Assembly (NCBI GenBank): GCA_002841395.1
Contig: PGZM01000001.1
Coordinates: 62,001-126,000, forward strand
Direction: 5' to 3'
Source: Firmicutes bacterium HGW-Firmicutes-9
GTDB taxonomy: Bacteria; Bacillota; Clostridia; Christensenellales; CAG-138
Length of the DNA: 64,000 bases
Below are positions 50,369-59,070 of this stretch, piece by piece. A program made the position numbers and the translations under genes. The notes below the pieces were generated by a model. It had not been told where the DNA came from. It made no database searches and saw only the letters and a program-made list of their open reading frames with translations. The number at the start of each line of letters is the position of its first letter. Within the stretch, counting starts at the first letter, position 1.

Positions 50369-50408
50369 GCGATTAGATTGTAGTTCCGAATATAAAGCGA
50401 ATAAGAGT

Positions 50409-50446
50409 AAAAACGTCCGGTGCGAAGATCGCGCCGGACGTTTGTG
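50409..50446 (+). terminator. Hydrogenase operon terminator
   Basis: AAACGTCCGG and CCGGACGTTT pair around GCG-loop-CGC; TTTGTGTTG follows. Confidence 0.85.
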
Positions 50447-50487
50447 TTGTTATAGTTCTTTGAGCGCAGGGATATGATTGATCTGCG

Positions 50488-51870
50488 TTACTCTGCCTGC
50501 TCCGCTTGATCCGCTTGCTCGAGAATCGCATCATACCGCTCTTCATCCAGCGGATATTTCTGCACGAGCACAATACCCAGTAGGAAGATGAGCGCGGGAA
50601 CAGGCCCGATCAAGAGGCGAATCGTATACAGTGCGCTAGCAGTCTGATCCACGATATTCGGCACAAACTTCGCAAAGCCCAGGAACACGCCGGAGAGCGC
50701 GGCAGCGAGCGCGACGCCAATCTTGGAGAAGAACGTCCACATGCCATAGTACGCGCCCTCTTTGCGGGTCTTGGTCTGAATCGCATCCACCTCGACCACG
50801 TCCGGCAGCATCGCAAACGGCGGCACATAGCCAAAGCCGATGCCAACGCCCGCGAACACCATCACGCAGAAGGTGAAGATCATGCCGAGTGTGTGCGCAA
50901 AGAGGAACATCGCAAGACAGCTGAGCACGAGGATGCCGAGCGCAAGCTGATAGGTGCGCTTCTTGCCGATGCGCTTGGCCACCAGAACCGAAATCGGTAC
51001 GCAGAGCATCGCAACGCCGAGCAGCAGCAGCATGGCGATGGTCGTCATGCCTTCGTCCTGATAGATGTATTTGAAATAGTAGACCAGCATGGTTTGCACA
51101 AATGTGATACCCGTGAGGTTCATCGTGTAGACCGCGACCAACCGCAAATAGGTTTTGTTCTTGAACACCACGCCGAAGGTTTCAAAAAACTTGGTCTTAG
51201 GGCGGGGCTGCTCGGCGCTCGCTGTTTCGCGCACGGTGAAAAACGTCGTTAGAATCGTCGCCGCCATAATAAAGCCAAAGAGCAGACCGACGATGGAATA
51301 TCCGGTGTGCGGGTTGCCAGCGAGTTCCACGATGGGAATGACCACCGCGGCTCCGAGAATCGTACCGATTACGGCAAAACTAAAGCGGAAGCCGTTGAGC
51401 GTGGTGCGCTCCTGATAGTCCTTCGTGATCTCCGGCGTGAGCGAGCCGTAGGGGATGTTGACGACCGTGTAAGCGGTGTTCAACAAGCACAGCGCAAACG
51501 TCGCCCAGAGAAAACCTGCCGTCTGACGGCTGGAAAAATCAGGCGCGGAGAAGAAATACCACATCGCAAGCAGCAGCGGAATCGCGCCGAAGAGCAGATA
51601 GGGCCTTCTGCGACCCCAGCGGGAACGCGTGCGGTCGGAGAGAAATCCCACAAGCGGGTCGGTGACCGCATCCCAGAATTTACCGACCAGGATGGCGATG
51701 CCCGCGAGCGCGGCGGAGACGCCAACCGTATCCGTCAGATAGATCAGCGAGTAGAACCCCATCGCGGTGAAAAACAGGTTTCCGCCGAGATCGCCGATGC
51801 CGAAACCGAGTTTCACGGAAAGCGGCAGGCGGGAGGAATGCGAGACCTTGTTGTCAGCGACTTGTTTCAT
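50488..51870 (-). CDS. GPH-family sugar:cation symporter
   Basis: 460 residues, twelve helices, normal length for the family, unlike the long homologue at 15389. Motifs: GFGIGDLGGNLFF, FWDAVTDPLVGFLSDRTRSRWGRRRPYLLFG (the conserved loop 2-3) and YGSLTPEITKDYQERTTLNGFR. Imports a glycoside, pentoside or hexuronide with Na+ or H+; substrate unknown. Overlaps the end of the upstream acyltransferase gene by 17 bases; start behind AAAGGTATCATC. Confidence 0.9.
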   Translation of the reverse strand: MKQVADNKVSHSSRLPLSVKLGFGIGDLGGNLFFTAMGFYSLIYLTDTVGVSAALAGIAILVGKFWDAVTDPLVGFLSDRTRSRWGRRRPYLLFGAIPLLLAMWYFFSAPDFSSRQTAGFLWATFALCLLNTAYTVVNIPYGSLTPEITKDYQERTTLNGFRFSFAVIGTILGAAVVIPIVELAGNPHTGYSIVGLLFGFIMAATILTTFFTVRETASAEQPRPKTKFFETFGVVFKNKTYLRLVAVYTMNLTGITFVQTMLVYYFKYIYQDEGMTTIAMLLLLGVAMLCVPISVLVAKRIGKKRTYQLALGILVLSCLAMFLFAHTLGMIFTFCVMVFAGVGIGFGYVPPFAMLPDVVEVDAIQTKTRKEGAYYGMWTFFSKIGVALAAALSGVFLGFAKFVPNIVDQTASALYTIRLLIGPVPALIFLLGIVLVQKYPLDEERYDAILEQADQAEQAE

Positions 51871-53266
51871 GATGATACCTTTCTATGCAAGATTCCAGAT
51901 TTTTTGCGAGCTGCTCCGTAGCAACTTTCGCGGTATGCTTCGGGTGTGCGTGATATTCCGGCATGAGCGCGGTGAGGTTGACGCAATCGCCGGGCACGAT
52001 GAAGGCGCGTTTGCGGATGTCGTTCGGTCGATTGGTGATGTTTCCGCCCATGAGTCTGCTCGCGAGATCGGCGAGGTTCAACACGTGTTCCACGATCCGG
52101 TCGTCGCTTGGCGGGGTGTCGTTCTCCATATAAGATACGTCGTGATAGCTCATCAAATCGACAAGCTCCATATGCTGCATGGCAAACCAGCCTTCGCCCG
52201 TGCGGCGGTCGGCAAGCGCAAGCTCCAGCTTTGAGAGACCCTTGAGCGATTCTTCGGGCTTTACGCGTGCCCAGCCCTCGAGCCGCACGCGATACATCCG
52301 CTGGACGACGGTTTCCCGACTGGGATCGATGCCGAGCGCGTGCTCCGCGACCGATAGCGCCGCGGGCAGCAGCGCATTCCAGCGACGCTGCCGGTTCTGC
52401 GCGTCGCTCTCGTCCGGATGTGCATCGGGTGTTTGATAGTTGTAGGTTGCGGTATAGAACGACTCTGTAATTGCGAGCAAGCGATGCTCAACCGCGACAA
52501 GGCGCGGCAATAGCTCCGCCAGCGTGTTCTCAATCTTGTTTGCACCTTGCGAAAGCCCGCAGAGTTGTTCCAGCTTGCAGACGTGAGCAACGACCTTGCG
52601 ATGGTCGCGCTTGTCATATTGATAATGTATCGAGATCGGCAGAATGCGCACTTCCTCCGTGCGGTTCGCGCGCTCGATATCGCTTGCGCACCAGAACCCC
52701 ATGCGCACCGCGCCTTGCTCAATGCGCGGCAGGGTTTCGCTGTGGTAAGAAATCTGTCCTTCCGGCGCAAGGCCGAGCGGATTCGGGCCGTCCTTGAGGA
52801 CGGCGCGGATGCTGGAGAGGCTGCCTGCCTCGCACTTGACGTGATAGACGGGCATCGCGCCCGCGCGCGGCAGCAGAAAGCGGATGAACGCATCACCCCA
52901 GAGCGCCACGGCGTAATCGTGCACAAGCCGCAGGCCGGGTTCGTGTTTCAGCGGTGACCCCGCTTTTCTAGCCAGTCGCGGCAGCATATTTTCAAACACG
53001 TGGAAGATCAGCTGCGGTTCGTCGCCGTATGGGTGCCGAAACGCGACGATCAGGCGCGAACGCTTTTGCTGAAAATCTCTTAGTTCATCGAGAATGCGAT
53101 CCGGCGAGAGAATCTCCACACCGGTGAATGCGAGCGCGTATTTCAGATAGGCGGGGATGAGCGCGCGTCCCAGCCGCACCAGCGGCGTGGAGCGCTTCGA
53201 CGGAGCGAGCTGATGCCGCGATTCTGCGGTAAGGATCGGTTCGGCTGCCAGCCGCGGTTTACCCAT
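51854..53266 (-). CDS. PlsC-like phospholipid/glycerol acyltransferase-domain protein
   Basis: 470 residues, soluble or peripheral. Acyltransferase-like elements: VAFRHPYGDEPQ (in the position of the usual HX4D, but with three residues between His and Asp), and later LGLAPEGQISYH (PEG motif). The C-terminal 200 residues are helical and unrelated to known domains. No transmembrane helix. The track start (53362) is not supported; GGAGGTG precedes the ATG at 53266, and a consensus promoter lies at 53334-53362. The lipid acceptor is unknown. Confidence 0.65.
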   Translation of the reverse strand: MGKPRLAAEPILTAESRHQLAPSKRSTPLVRLGRALIPAYLKYALAFTGVEILSPDRILDELRDFQQKRSRLIVAFRHPYGDEPQLIFHVFENMLPRLARKAGSPLKHEPGLRLVHDYAVALWGDAFIRFLLPRAGAMPVYHVKCEAGSLSSIRAVLKDGPNPLGLAPEGQISYHSETLPRIEQGAVRMGFWCASDIERANRTEEVRILPISIHYQYDKRDHRKVVAHVCKLEQLCGLSQGANKIENTLAELLPRLVAVEHRLLAITESFYTATYNYQTPDAHPDESDAQNRQRRWNALLPAALSVAEHALGIDPSRETVVQRMYRVRLEGWARVKPEESLKGLSKLELALADRRTGEGWFAMQHMELVDLMSYHDVSYMENDTPPSDDRIVEHVLNLADLASRLMGGNITNRPNDIRKRAFIVPGDCVNLTALMPEYHAHPKHTAKVATEQLAKNLESCIERYHHETSR

Positions 53267-53333
53267 AGGCACCTCCGGATTTTGGTTTCTTCGCAAAAAA
53301 AGACATGTTCCTGAAAGAAGAATACTAGCTTTC

Positions 53334-53362
53334 ATTATGCTAAGAATGCGTTGCCCTGTCAA
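53334..53362 (-). promoter_or_regulatory. Promoter of the acyltransferase-transporter unit
   Basis: TTGACA (53357-53362), 17 bases, CATAAT (53334-53339) on the minus strand. Confidence 0.75.
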
Positions 53363-53374
53363 CAGTCGGCGTGG

Positions 53375-54208
53375 TTAAACGCGCCACGTGATCAGCGCGG
53401 TGTTGAGCTGCGTTTCGTCGCGAACGAGGCCGTTCTCTGCGACGCTGTGGAAATAAGCTGTCAAGATCGGGTGGGATTGCTCTGCCGGGATGCCGAAGAT
53501 TTCGAAGTAACGTTCGTTGCGCGCGATTGCATCCGAGAGCGGCATGGAGTACTCAAATTTGCGAGAGAAGTTTGAGACGTCCGCTTGCCTGCCGGAAAGA
53601 TACAGCGCCTCGATATACCAGAGCGTCTCCGTCGTCATACCGCCCTGCGGGCGAACATCCAGCCGCTGCATGAGCTGTTTTCTGTGGAGATCATACGATC
53701 CGCGCGTGACCGCGATGATGCCGCAGGCTTCGCTGGCGTACGACTCCATGCGCTCCAACTCAGTGAAGTTGCAGATAGCGGGACACATGGAGGTGAATAC
53801 GAACGAGAATTTTCGGTCTGTTTGATACGTTTCCCACATGCTATTCTCATAGCGTATGTTATAGAGACCCAGTGTTTCCGCCTGCGCGCGGCTGACAGAG
53901 AGGGACGCCGCGTCCATCTCCAGCGCGGTGACATCAAGCCCCCGCGCGGCGAACGCATGCGAAAATGCGCCCGTGCCGGAACCGATGTCCAGCACGTGAT
54001 CGCACGCGCGGACGAGCCCGCGATCAAGCAAGAGTTGCGTCATCTCCGCCGCATGCGGATCGATGGCGGCATCCATTTCCTCGCGCCCTGTTGCCAGAAA
54101 CGAGTAGTAGGGAATCCAGCGCGCGTTACGTTCGATGCGCGCCTGCCGGTCTCCGTGACCGCCTGCCTGCTCCCATGCGAGCGCAAAGGCTTCGATTGAA
54201 TCGAACAT
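53375..54208 (-). CDS. SAM-dependent methyltransferase
   Basis: 277 residues. Rossmann-like class I methyltransferase with motif I VLDIGSGTGAFSHAFAARG (about 74-92), acidic loop ALEMD and post-motif NSMWETY. The C-terminal part FTSMCPAICNFTELERM resembles enzymes acting on small molecules in anaerobes. Substrate unknown. Start ATG at 54208 behind GGAGGAAAC. Confidence 0.82.
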   Translation of the reverse strand: MFDSIEAFALAWEQAGGHGDRQARIERNARWIPYYSFLATGREEMDAAIDPHAAEMTQLLLDRGLVRACDHVLDIGSGTGAFSHAFAARGLDVTALEMDAASLSVSRAQAETLGLYNIRYENSMWETYQTDRKFSFVFTSMCPAICNFTELERMESYASEACGIIAVTRGSYDLHRKQLMQRLDVRPQGGMTTETLWYIEALYLSGRQADVSNFSRKFEYSMPLSDAIARNERYFEIFGIPAEQSHPILTAYFHSVAENGLVRDETQLNTALITWRV

Positions 54209-54259
54209 GTTTCCTCCGTTTGGCGTGATTCAAGAATCGTATGGATAAAGCGATTTGGG

Positions 54260-54300
54260 ACAAAAAGAATCCGCCGCGCTGTGTACGCCGGCGGAATCGA
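54260..54300 (-). terminator. Terminator of the small membrane-protein pair
   Basis: CCGCCG and CGGCGG stems with flanking pairs; on the minus strand TCTTTTTG follows. Confidence 0.82.
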
Positions 54301-54312
54301 AACTTGGTCTTG

Positions 54313-54624
54313 TTATTTCTTTTGAAGCATGGCTTTGAACACGCCGCGCGGGTCTTTGACGAGCAGCACGATGAGCCAGACGATCAGGCCGAGTGCGACG
54401 ACAGACAGCCCCAGAAACAGGTCGTTGAGCAAATCCGCCGGTACGGGGGTGAAGAACGAGGCGGGTTCCGCCGCAAACTCGTAAATCGCATCGACGAACC
54501 ACATCAAAGACGCGCCCCAGTAGAGAAAGCAGAGCGTGCTGAGTTTCATCTCATCCTGCGGGGCTTTTTTATACCAAAGCACCGTGCAGATGATTGCCGC
54601 GAATACGGTAACAAGCAGCGTCAT
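54313..54624 (-). CDS. Small membrane protein B of a two-gene unit
   Basis: 103 residues with three hydrophobic helices (TLLVTVFAAIICTVLWY, STLCFLYWGASLMWFVDAI, LLNDLFLGLSVVALGLIVWLIVLLV) and a short basic end. No family recognised. It starts six bases after the stop of the 136-residue protein with no good ribosome site, so translation is probably coupled to it. Both are likely parts of one membrane complex. Confidence 0.6.
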   Translation of the reverse strand: MTLLVTVFAAIICTVLWYKKAPQDEMKLSTLCFLYWGASLMWFVDAIYEFAAEPASFFTPVPADLLNDLFLGLSVVALGLIVWLIVLLVKDPRGVFKAMLQKK

Positions 54625-54630
54625 ACGCGT

Positions 54631-55041
54631 TTATTCCGCGAGTGCGGGCAGCGTCGTCTTTTTCTCCAGTGAGGAGGAGACGAGCACCATCGCGCCCCAA
54701 ACTGCGGTGACAAGCAAGGCCATCCCGACGCCGACGGTGGACATCTCATGCAGCATGATCGTCGCCTCTGCCGGGGTTGCAGCTGCCGTCAGAAACGGCG
54801 TCCACGGGACAATTTCACCGTGCCAGACATGCTCAAACGCAAGCTGGAGCGATCCGCCCCAAAGCAGGTTGGATAACCAACGCAGTTTGTGGGAGAACGG
54901 AATCTTCGCCGCGTGCTGTTCGCTTGTCTCTTCCGCCTCGCGGCGGTATTTCGGGAGCAGCTTGTTTTCGTGCGCCAGCACGATCTGCGTTGTGACGGTG
55001 ACGATGGCCGCTTCAGCAGCGGAAACCAGGAAACATGCCAT
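54631..55041 (-). CDS. Small membrane protein A of a two-gene unit
   Basis: 136 residues. Helices near 4-24 (FLVSAAEAAIVTVTTQIVL), 58-75 and 100-122 separated by a charged loop (LPKYRREAEETSEQHAAKI). Ala-rich and compact. HEN and HVWHGEIVPWTPF carry histidines that might bind a ligand. Unknown family. Start follows CGGAGGTAAC. Promoter TTGACA-17-TAGGCT at 55128-55156 and terminator at 54260 define a two-gene transcript. Confidence 0.65.
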   Translation of the reverse strand: MACFLVSAAEAAIVTVTTQIVLAHENKLLPKYRREAEETSEQHAAKIPFSHKLRWLSNLLWGGSLQLAFEHVWHGEIVPWTPFLTAAATPAEATIMLHEMSTVGVGMALLVTAVWGAMVLVSSSLEKKTTLPALAE

Positions 55042-55127
55042 GAAATGTTACCTCCGGGGTATGATGAATTCGGTGTAATTGACTGTTTAAAAACAAGCTT
55101 TTCTAGCGTTGTTCTTCGACTAAAACA

Positions 55128-55156
55128 AGCCTATCGCAATCAAAATTGGCTGTCAA
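55128..55156 (-). promoter_or_regulatory. Promoter of the small membrane-protein pair
   Basis: TTGACA (55151-55156), 17 bases, TAGGCT (55128-55133) on the minus strand. Confidence 0.6.
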
Positions 55157-55231
55157 TACGCAACGCGCGTTGATTATCTTTCGTTGGCAGGTTTTTCAGT
55201 AAAAAGGTGAGAAAAGCCCGTCGTGGTTGCT

Positions 55232-56227
55232 CTAACGAACGCGCCAGCGGATGGCGTCCACGCGCGCTTTTGCCTCGGAGATGATCCGCTTGGGTTGCTT
55301 TTCAAAGAACTCGACAACGGGCTCGTTCTTCACGATGTTCCAGATTCCCGCGACGCGTCCGTTGACCGCTATGGAGGGATTGCAGATGCCGGATTTGAGG
55401 ATGAGTTTGGATTTGTGCTCGGCGGGTACCACCGCACTGCGATCGGAATAGGAGACGATGAACGGATCAAACCCCGAAAGCAGCGTCAGCTCCGGAATGT
55501 CTTCGGTCTGTGTTTCCGGCGCAAAAAAGTATGTGCTGCGGTTCAGCTCAAACTGCTCCAGATCGTCCAGCGGAAGTTTTTTGAGAATGTTGGCTTCCGC
55601 TTTCCAGAAACCGAAAAACCACGCGGCATCCGCGAGCGTCGCAGGCCCGTAGACCGTAAAAAAGCGGCGCACCAGCTCCGGCAGCACATCCTCCAGCGTC
55701 TGCGTCGGCTCGGCGGAGATCAGGTCAAAATCCCGGCTCGTCATATCCCGAAATGCAACGCGACCTTGCCGCGCGAGCCAAACGAAGATGCCGCCCCAGG
55801 GCGAAAACAGGGCGTCGATCATCTCGCCGCTGTACTGTCCCGCGAAAATGCGCCGGAATTCCGCGCGTGAGGTCACGCCGTCCTCCATATAGCGGATGAC
55901 TTCCTCCGCTGCGCTCTCGACAAGCGTTTGCCCGAACATGCGGGTCAAATACGATTCGCCCTGATGCAGCGCGAGTAGCTCCGGCAGGTCTTCGTAGACA
56001 ACGCCGTGCAGCGTGCCGCGATAGAGCCAGGTCTTTGTCAGCCGCGTTTTCCAGCCCGCGATGTCCGCACCGCGAATTAGCGCGGAGAACGCCACGTTTC
56101 GATAAAACCAGCTGTGCAGCCCCATCAGCTCATGGGACAGTGTATCCAGCTCCCTGCAGGGACGGGAAAGATACAATCCGTGCATGCGTCTTCGGATGAT
56201 GCTATCGATCTGGTCTTGTTGCGTCAT
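55232..56227 (-). CDS. AlkZ-like winged-helix DNA-binding protein (HTH_42)
   Basis: 331 residues of the HTH_42/AlkZ (YcaQ) family of DNA glycosylases, which remove crosslinked or alkylated bases. Tandem winged helices fill the first two thirds (RRMHGLYLSRPCRELDTLSHELMGLHSWFYRN, WLYRGTLHGVVYEDLP), followed by a beta-rich end with the family motif LLSGFDPFIVSYSDRS (about 260). I could not locate the QxQ or QxD catalytic motif with certainty, so glycosylase activity is not assured. Start ATG behind GAGGTG. Confidence 0.75.
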   Translation of the reverse strand: MTQQDQIDSIIRRRMHGLYLSRPCRELDTLSHELMGLHSWFYRNVAFSALIRGADIAGWKTRLTKTWLYRGTLHGVVYEDLPELLALHQGESYLTRMFGQTLVESAAEEVIRYMEDGVTSRAEFRRIFAGQYSGEMIDALFSPWGGIFVWLARQGRVAFRDMTSRDFDLISAEPTQTLEDVLPELVRRFFTVYGPATLADAAWFFGFWKAEANILKKLPLDDLEQFELNRSTYFFAPETQTEDIPELTLLSGFDPFIVSYSDRSAVVPAEHKSKLILKSGICNPSIAVNGRVAGIWNIVKNEPVVEFFEKQPKRIISEAKARVDAIRWRVR

Positions 56228-56346
56228 GGCTCACCTCAATCAAATATTTAAACACCACATATCTTGTATTTATAGATTATATCGGATAATATGAATATAA
56301 CGATAATAAATATTGTTAAGAAAACTTGATCTTTCGGAGGGCACGA

Positions 56347-57552
56347 ATGGAACATCAACAGGATCAACCCTTGCAGATCCCTTGGGGCAAGTTCCTTGGG
56401 GATGTTGCCGTCTGCGCGCTCGGGGCCTATGGCGGACCGGAGGCGCATTACGGCGTGTTCATCGACCAGCTCGTGGTCAAGCGGCAGTACCTCACCGAAG
56501 AGGAGATGACGGAACTGATTGGACTCACCGGAATTTTACCGGGGCCAAGCAGTACGCAGACCATCATCGCCATCGGCTATCGCGTCGGAGGACCCTTGCT
56601 CGCGCTGTTGACGTTTCTGGTTTGGGCGCTTCCTGCGCTTGTTTTGATGACGGCGTTGTCGTTTTTGTATGTTTGGCTGGCGCGCGTGCAGCCTTCGCTT
56701 TCGCTTTTGCGGTTTGTGGGTCCTATGGCGGTTGGGTTCATGCTCTCCGCCGGATGGCGCATCGGCAGAAAGGTCGTTAAAGACTGGCTGACGGGACTGC
56801 TCTTTGTTGCCAGCGCGGCGATCACTGCGTTTTTGCGCACACCGTGGATTTTCCCTGCCGTCCTGATCGCGGGTGGGTTGATCAGCATTGCCGGCTCTAA
56901 AGAGAAAGACATCTGGAACCGTGCCAGGATTCGTCCACCGTGGCGCTATTTACTCGTGTTTGTGGGGTTTGCAATTGCCGGTATTCTGATCGAGTTATTC
57001 TGGGGCAATCCGATCGCGCGGCTGTTTGCGGACTTCTACCGCTATGGCTACCTCGTCATCGGCGGTGGTCAGGTGGTGATACCGATGATGTATGGCGACC
57101 TGGTGGAAGCCACGCAGAGCCTGACCGCGCAGCAGTTTTTGACCGGGTACGGTTTGGTGCAGGGTCTTCCGGGGCCGATGTTCAGCTTCAGCGCGTTTGC
57201 GGGCGGCTTGGCCGCAAGCGGCGCAGGCGCGCTGCGCCAGATTGTAGGGGCGGCTGCGTCAGGGGTTGGCATCTTCCTGCCAGGCATCCTACTGATCTAT
57301 TTCGTCTACCCGATCTGGGAGCAGCTGAAGCAGATTCGCGCAATCAAGATATCACTCCGCGGGATCACGGCGGTCGCGGGCGGATTAATCGCGGCTGCTG
57401 CACTGGTGCTTCTGGCTCGAAACGGGTTCTCGCCGGAGGTGCTGGCCGTTACAGCGATCACCACCGCTCTGCTCATGAGTAAAAAGATTCCCGCACCGTT
57501 GATTGTATTATTGGTATTGATCGCGGGCGCGGTGGCGGGTGAGCTGGCATAG
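56347..57552 (+). CDS. chrA: Chromate-transporter-family (CHR) membrane protein, two-domain form
   Basis: 401 residues in two homologous halves of about 190, the long CHR form. The N-terminal half has the signature ALGAYGGPEAHYGVFIDQLV and LIGLTGILPGPSSTQT, the C-terminal half RYGYLVIGGGQVVIPMM and LVQGLPGPMFSFSAFAGG. It exports chromate in proteobacteria; the native substrate in anaerobes is less sure. Start ATG behind CGGAGGGC. A terminator follows. Confidence 0.9.
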   Translation: MEHQQDQPLQIPWGKFLGDVAVCALGAYGGPEAHYGVFIDQLVVKRQYLTEEEMTELIGLTGILPGPSSTQTIIAIGYRVGGPLLALLTFLVWALPALVLMTALSFLYVWLARVQPSLSLLRFVGPMAVGFMLSAGWRIGRKVVKDWLTGLLFVASAAITAFLRTPWIFPAVLIAGGLISIAGSKEKDIWNRARIRPPWRYLLVFVGFAIAGILIELFWGNPIARLFADFYRYGYLVIGGGQVVIPMMYGDLVEATQSLTAQQFLTGYGLVQGLPGPMFSFSAFAGGLAASGAGALRQIVGAAASGVGIFLPGILLIYFVYPIWEQLKQIRAIKISLRGITAVAGGLIAAAALVLLARNGFSPEVLAVTAITTALLMSKKIPAPLIVLLVLIAGAVAGELA

Positions 57553-57575
57553 ATAATCTTCCAGAACATTATGTG

Positions 57576-57608
57576 AAATAGCCGGAGTGTATTGATCCGG
57601 CTATTTTC
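57576..57608 (+). terminator. chrA terminator (bidirectional)
   Basis: AAATAGCCGGA and TCCGGCTATTT pair, followed by TCTTG. Confidence 0.88.
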
Positions 57609-57631
57609 TTGCCGCATGATTGTGTTCTCTG

Positions 57632-58306
57632 CTAAATGTGATTGCCAACGCCATTGAGGAACACGTCGGCAAGCATCTCGGCCTCGGATGCTTCTGTTCC
57701 AAATTGAAACTGTTCTGGCATTATGCTGCTGAGTGCAACACATCCGAGCATCAGACTCAGGAACGTGCGGGAGACAAGGCGTGGGTCAAGATTGCGATAC
57801 ACGCCTTTATGCATGTGCGTCTCGTGAAACGAATCGGCCAGCGTAAAGATATGCGGGAGCGCCTGCTCCAAAAGACCTGAGAATGCGACTGGATTGCGCG
57901 GCGCTTCAGCAAGCAGAATCTGCAGCAGCGGAAGGTTCTCTTTGATAATTCGGATGCGGTTTTGCATGATGGATGCGATAGCCTGCTCCGGTGAAGTGTC
58001 ATCGCCGCTTTGCTCCAGCGCTGTGAGTAGATACGGACGAAAGATGCGGTCTACAATCCGTTCGCTCAGCGCGGAAAGAAGCCCGTGTTTGGAGCCGAAA
58101 TACTTAAACAGCGTCGCTTCCGAAACGCCTGCTTCGCGCGCGATTTCGAGGGTTTTCCCGCCGTCGTATCCGTCCCGCGAGAAGATCAGCACCGCGGCGT
58201 CCAACATGGCCTCTCGCTTCTTATTGGAGATGCGTGCACTGGTGTCAAACAGCGCGTCGTGCGCGGTCTGCTCTGCGGACTCGACCTTTTTCGTCGTGAG
58301 GTTCAT
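57632..58306 (-). CDS. TetR-family repressor
   Basis: 224 residues. The N-terminal helix-turn-helix is KKREAMLDAAVLIFSRDGYDGGKTLEIAREAGVSEATLFKYFGSKHGLL (residues 29-77). The C-terminal ligand-binding domain is helical and unremarkable. Preceded by an unusually long N-terminal arm of about 28 residues. It overlaps the upstream unknown gene by four bases and is transcribed after it. A palindrome (58868-58891) in front of both is the likely operator, so the unit is probably autoregulated. Confidence 0.88.
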   Translation of the reverse strand: MNLTTKKVESAEQTAHDALFDTSARISNKKREAMLDAAVLIFSRDGYDGGKTLEIAREAGVSEATLFKYFGSKHGLLSALSERIVDRIFRPYLLTALEQSGDDTSPEQAIASIMQNRIRIIKENLPLLQILLAEAPRNPVAFSGLLEQALPHIFTLADSFHETHMHKGVYRNLDPRLVSRTFLSLMLGCVALSSIMPEQFQFGTEASEAEMLADVFLNGVGNHI

Positions 58307-58803
58307 GCGTTGTTACCCTGTGCGGTTCTGCCCGCCTTTGCGCGCGGATCGTCAACGGAGAAAAACTCGCCGAAAAACGAGCCGGGCACGGAGCGCATCC
58401 TGGAAAGCCGCATCGCAAACGAGTTTGCATACCGCTCGGCATCTGCTAACGCCGTCCATTCATAGATGCCGCCGAAATCTCCGGTTTCGTCATTGATCAG
58501 CCATAGCTTGGAGCGAAACCCCTGCATGCCGAGGAAGAACGGTATCATAAAGTTGGCATAGAACATCGTGAATTTTGCGGACGTGTTGGAATGAAACCAT
58601 ACCCGAAACACGCCCTGTACCGGCGGCATTCCTGCGTCCATTCGTACCGCATTTTTGAAGATGCGGAATTTGCGCCCGTCTTCGATGACGACGGTTTCGT
58701 GGATTCTGTTTCTCGGGAAGCGGTAAGCGTCCGAGAGAAGAAGGCCTATCCCGCGCAAATAGGTCGGTAATGCGCGCGGGGAAATGGTATGGTCTACGTT
58801 CAT
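58303..58803 (-). CDS. Protein of unknown function co-transcribed with TetR
   Basis: 166 residues, no signal peptide, one Phe-rich hydrophobic stretch (FTMFYANFMIPFFLGMQGF). The end DFGGIYEWTALADAERYANS has the look of a dimeric alpha-beta barrel (YdhR or monooxygenase-like), a fold seen in enzymes that act on small hydrophobic compounds; I regard this as a weak hint. It is presumably the target of the TetR repressor. Start follows CAGGAG. Confidence 0.6.
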   Translation of the reverse strand: MNVDHTISPRALPTYLRGIGLLLSDAYRFPRNRIHETVVIEDGRKFRIFKNAVRMDAGMPPVQGVFRVWFHSNTSAKFTMFYANFMIPFFLGMQGFRSKLWLINDETGDFGGIYEWTALADAERYANSFAMRLSRMRSVPGSFFGEFFSVDDPRAKAGRTAQGNNA

Positions 58804-58867
58804 GGTTACTCCTGTTTGCTTGCGGATTTCATCCGTTTCTATGTTGAAATGATGTTACCACTACAGA

Positions 58868-58891
58868 AAATTAAAGTGAATACTTTAATTT
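58868..58891. promoter_or_regulatory. Palindrome, candidate TetR operator
   Basis: AAATTAAAG-TGAATA-CTTTAATTT: a perfect 9-base inverted repeat 65 bases upstream of the unknown gene that precedes tetR. Confidence 0.6.
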
Positions 58892-59070
58892 GATATGGCG
58901 ACATATCTTTCTTATATAGTTCCGTCTAAAAACACGAATGGAGTACGAATGAGAACGGCTGTAGCTTGCGATACAAAACGCAATGGCTGCGGCGACGAAC
59001 GCTTCATTTTGAACAGGAACCTGCGATATCGCAGGGTTTTGCTCGTGCATGATTTGCGCTCTGTGCGTCA

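Noticed and set aside
59020-59035. Palindrome CCTGCGATATCGCAGG downstream of dinB
   Set aside because: On the dinB strand no T-run follows; could be a weak terminator, but not called.
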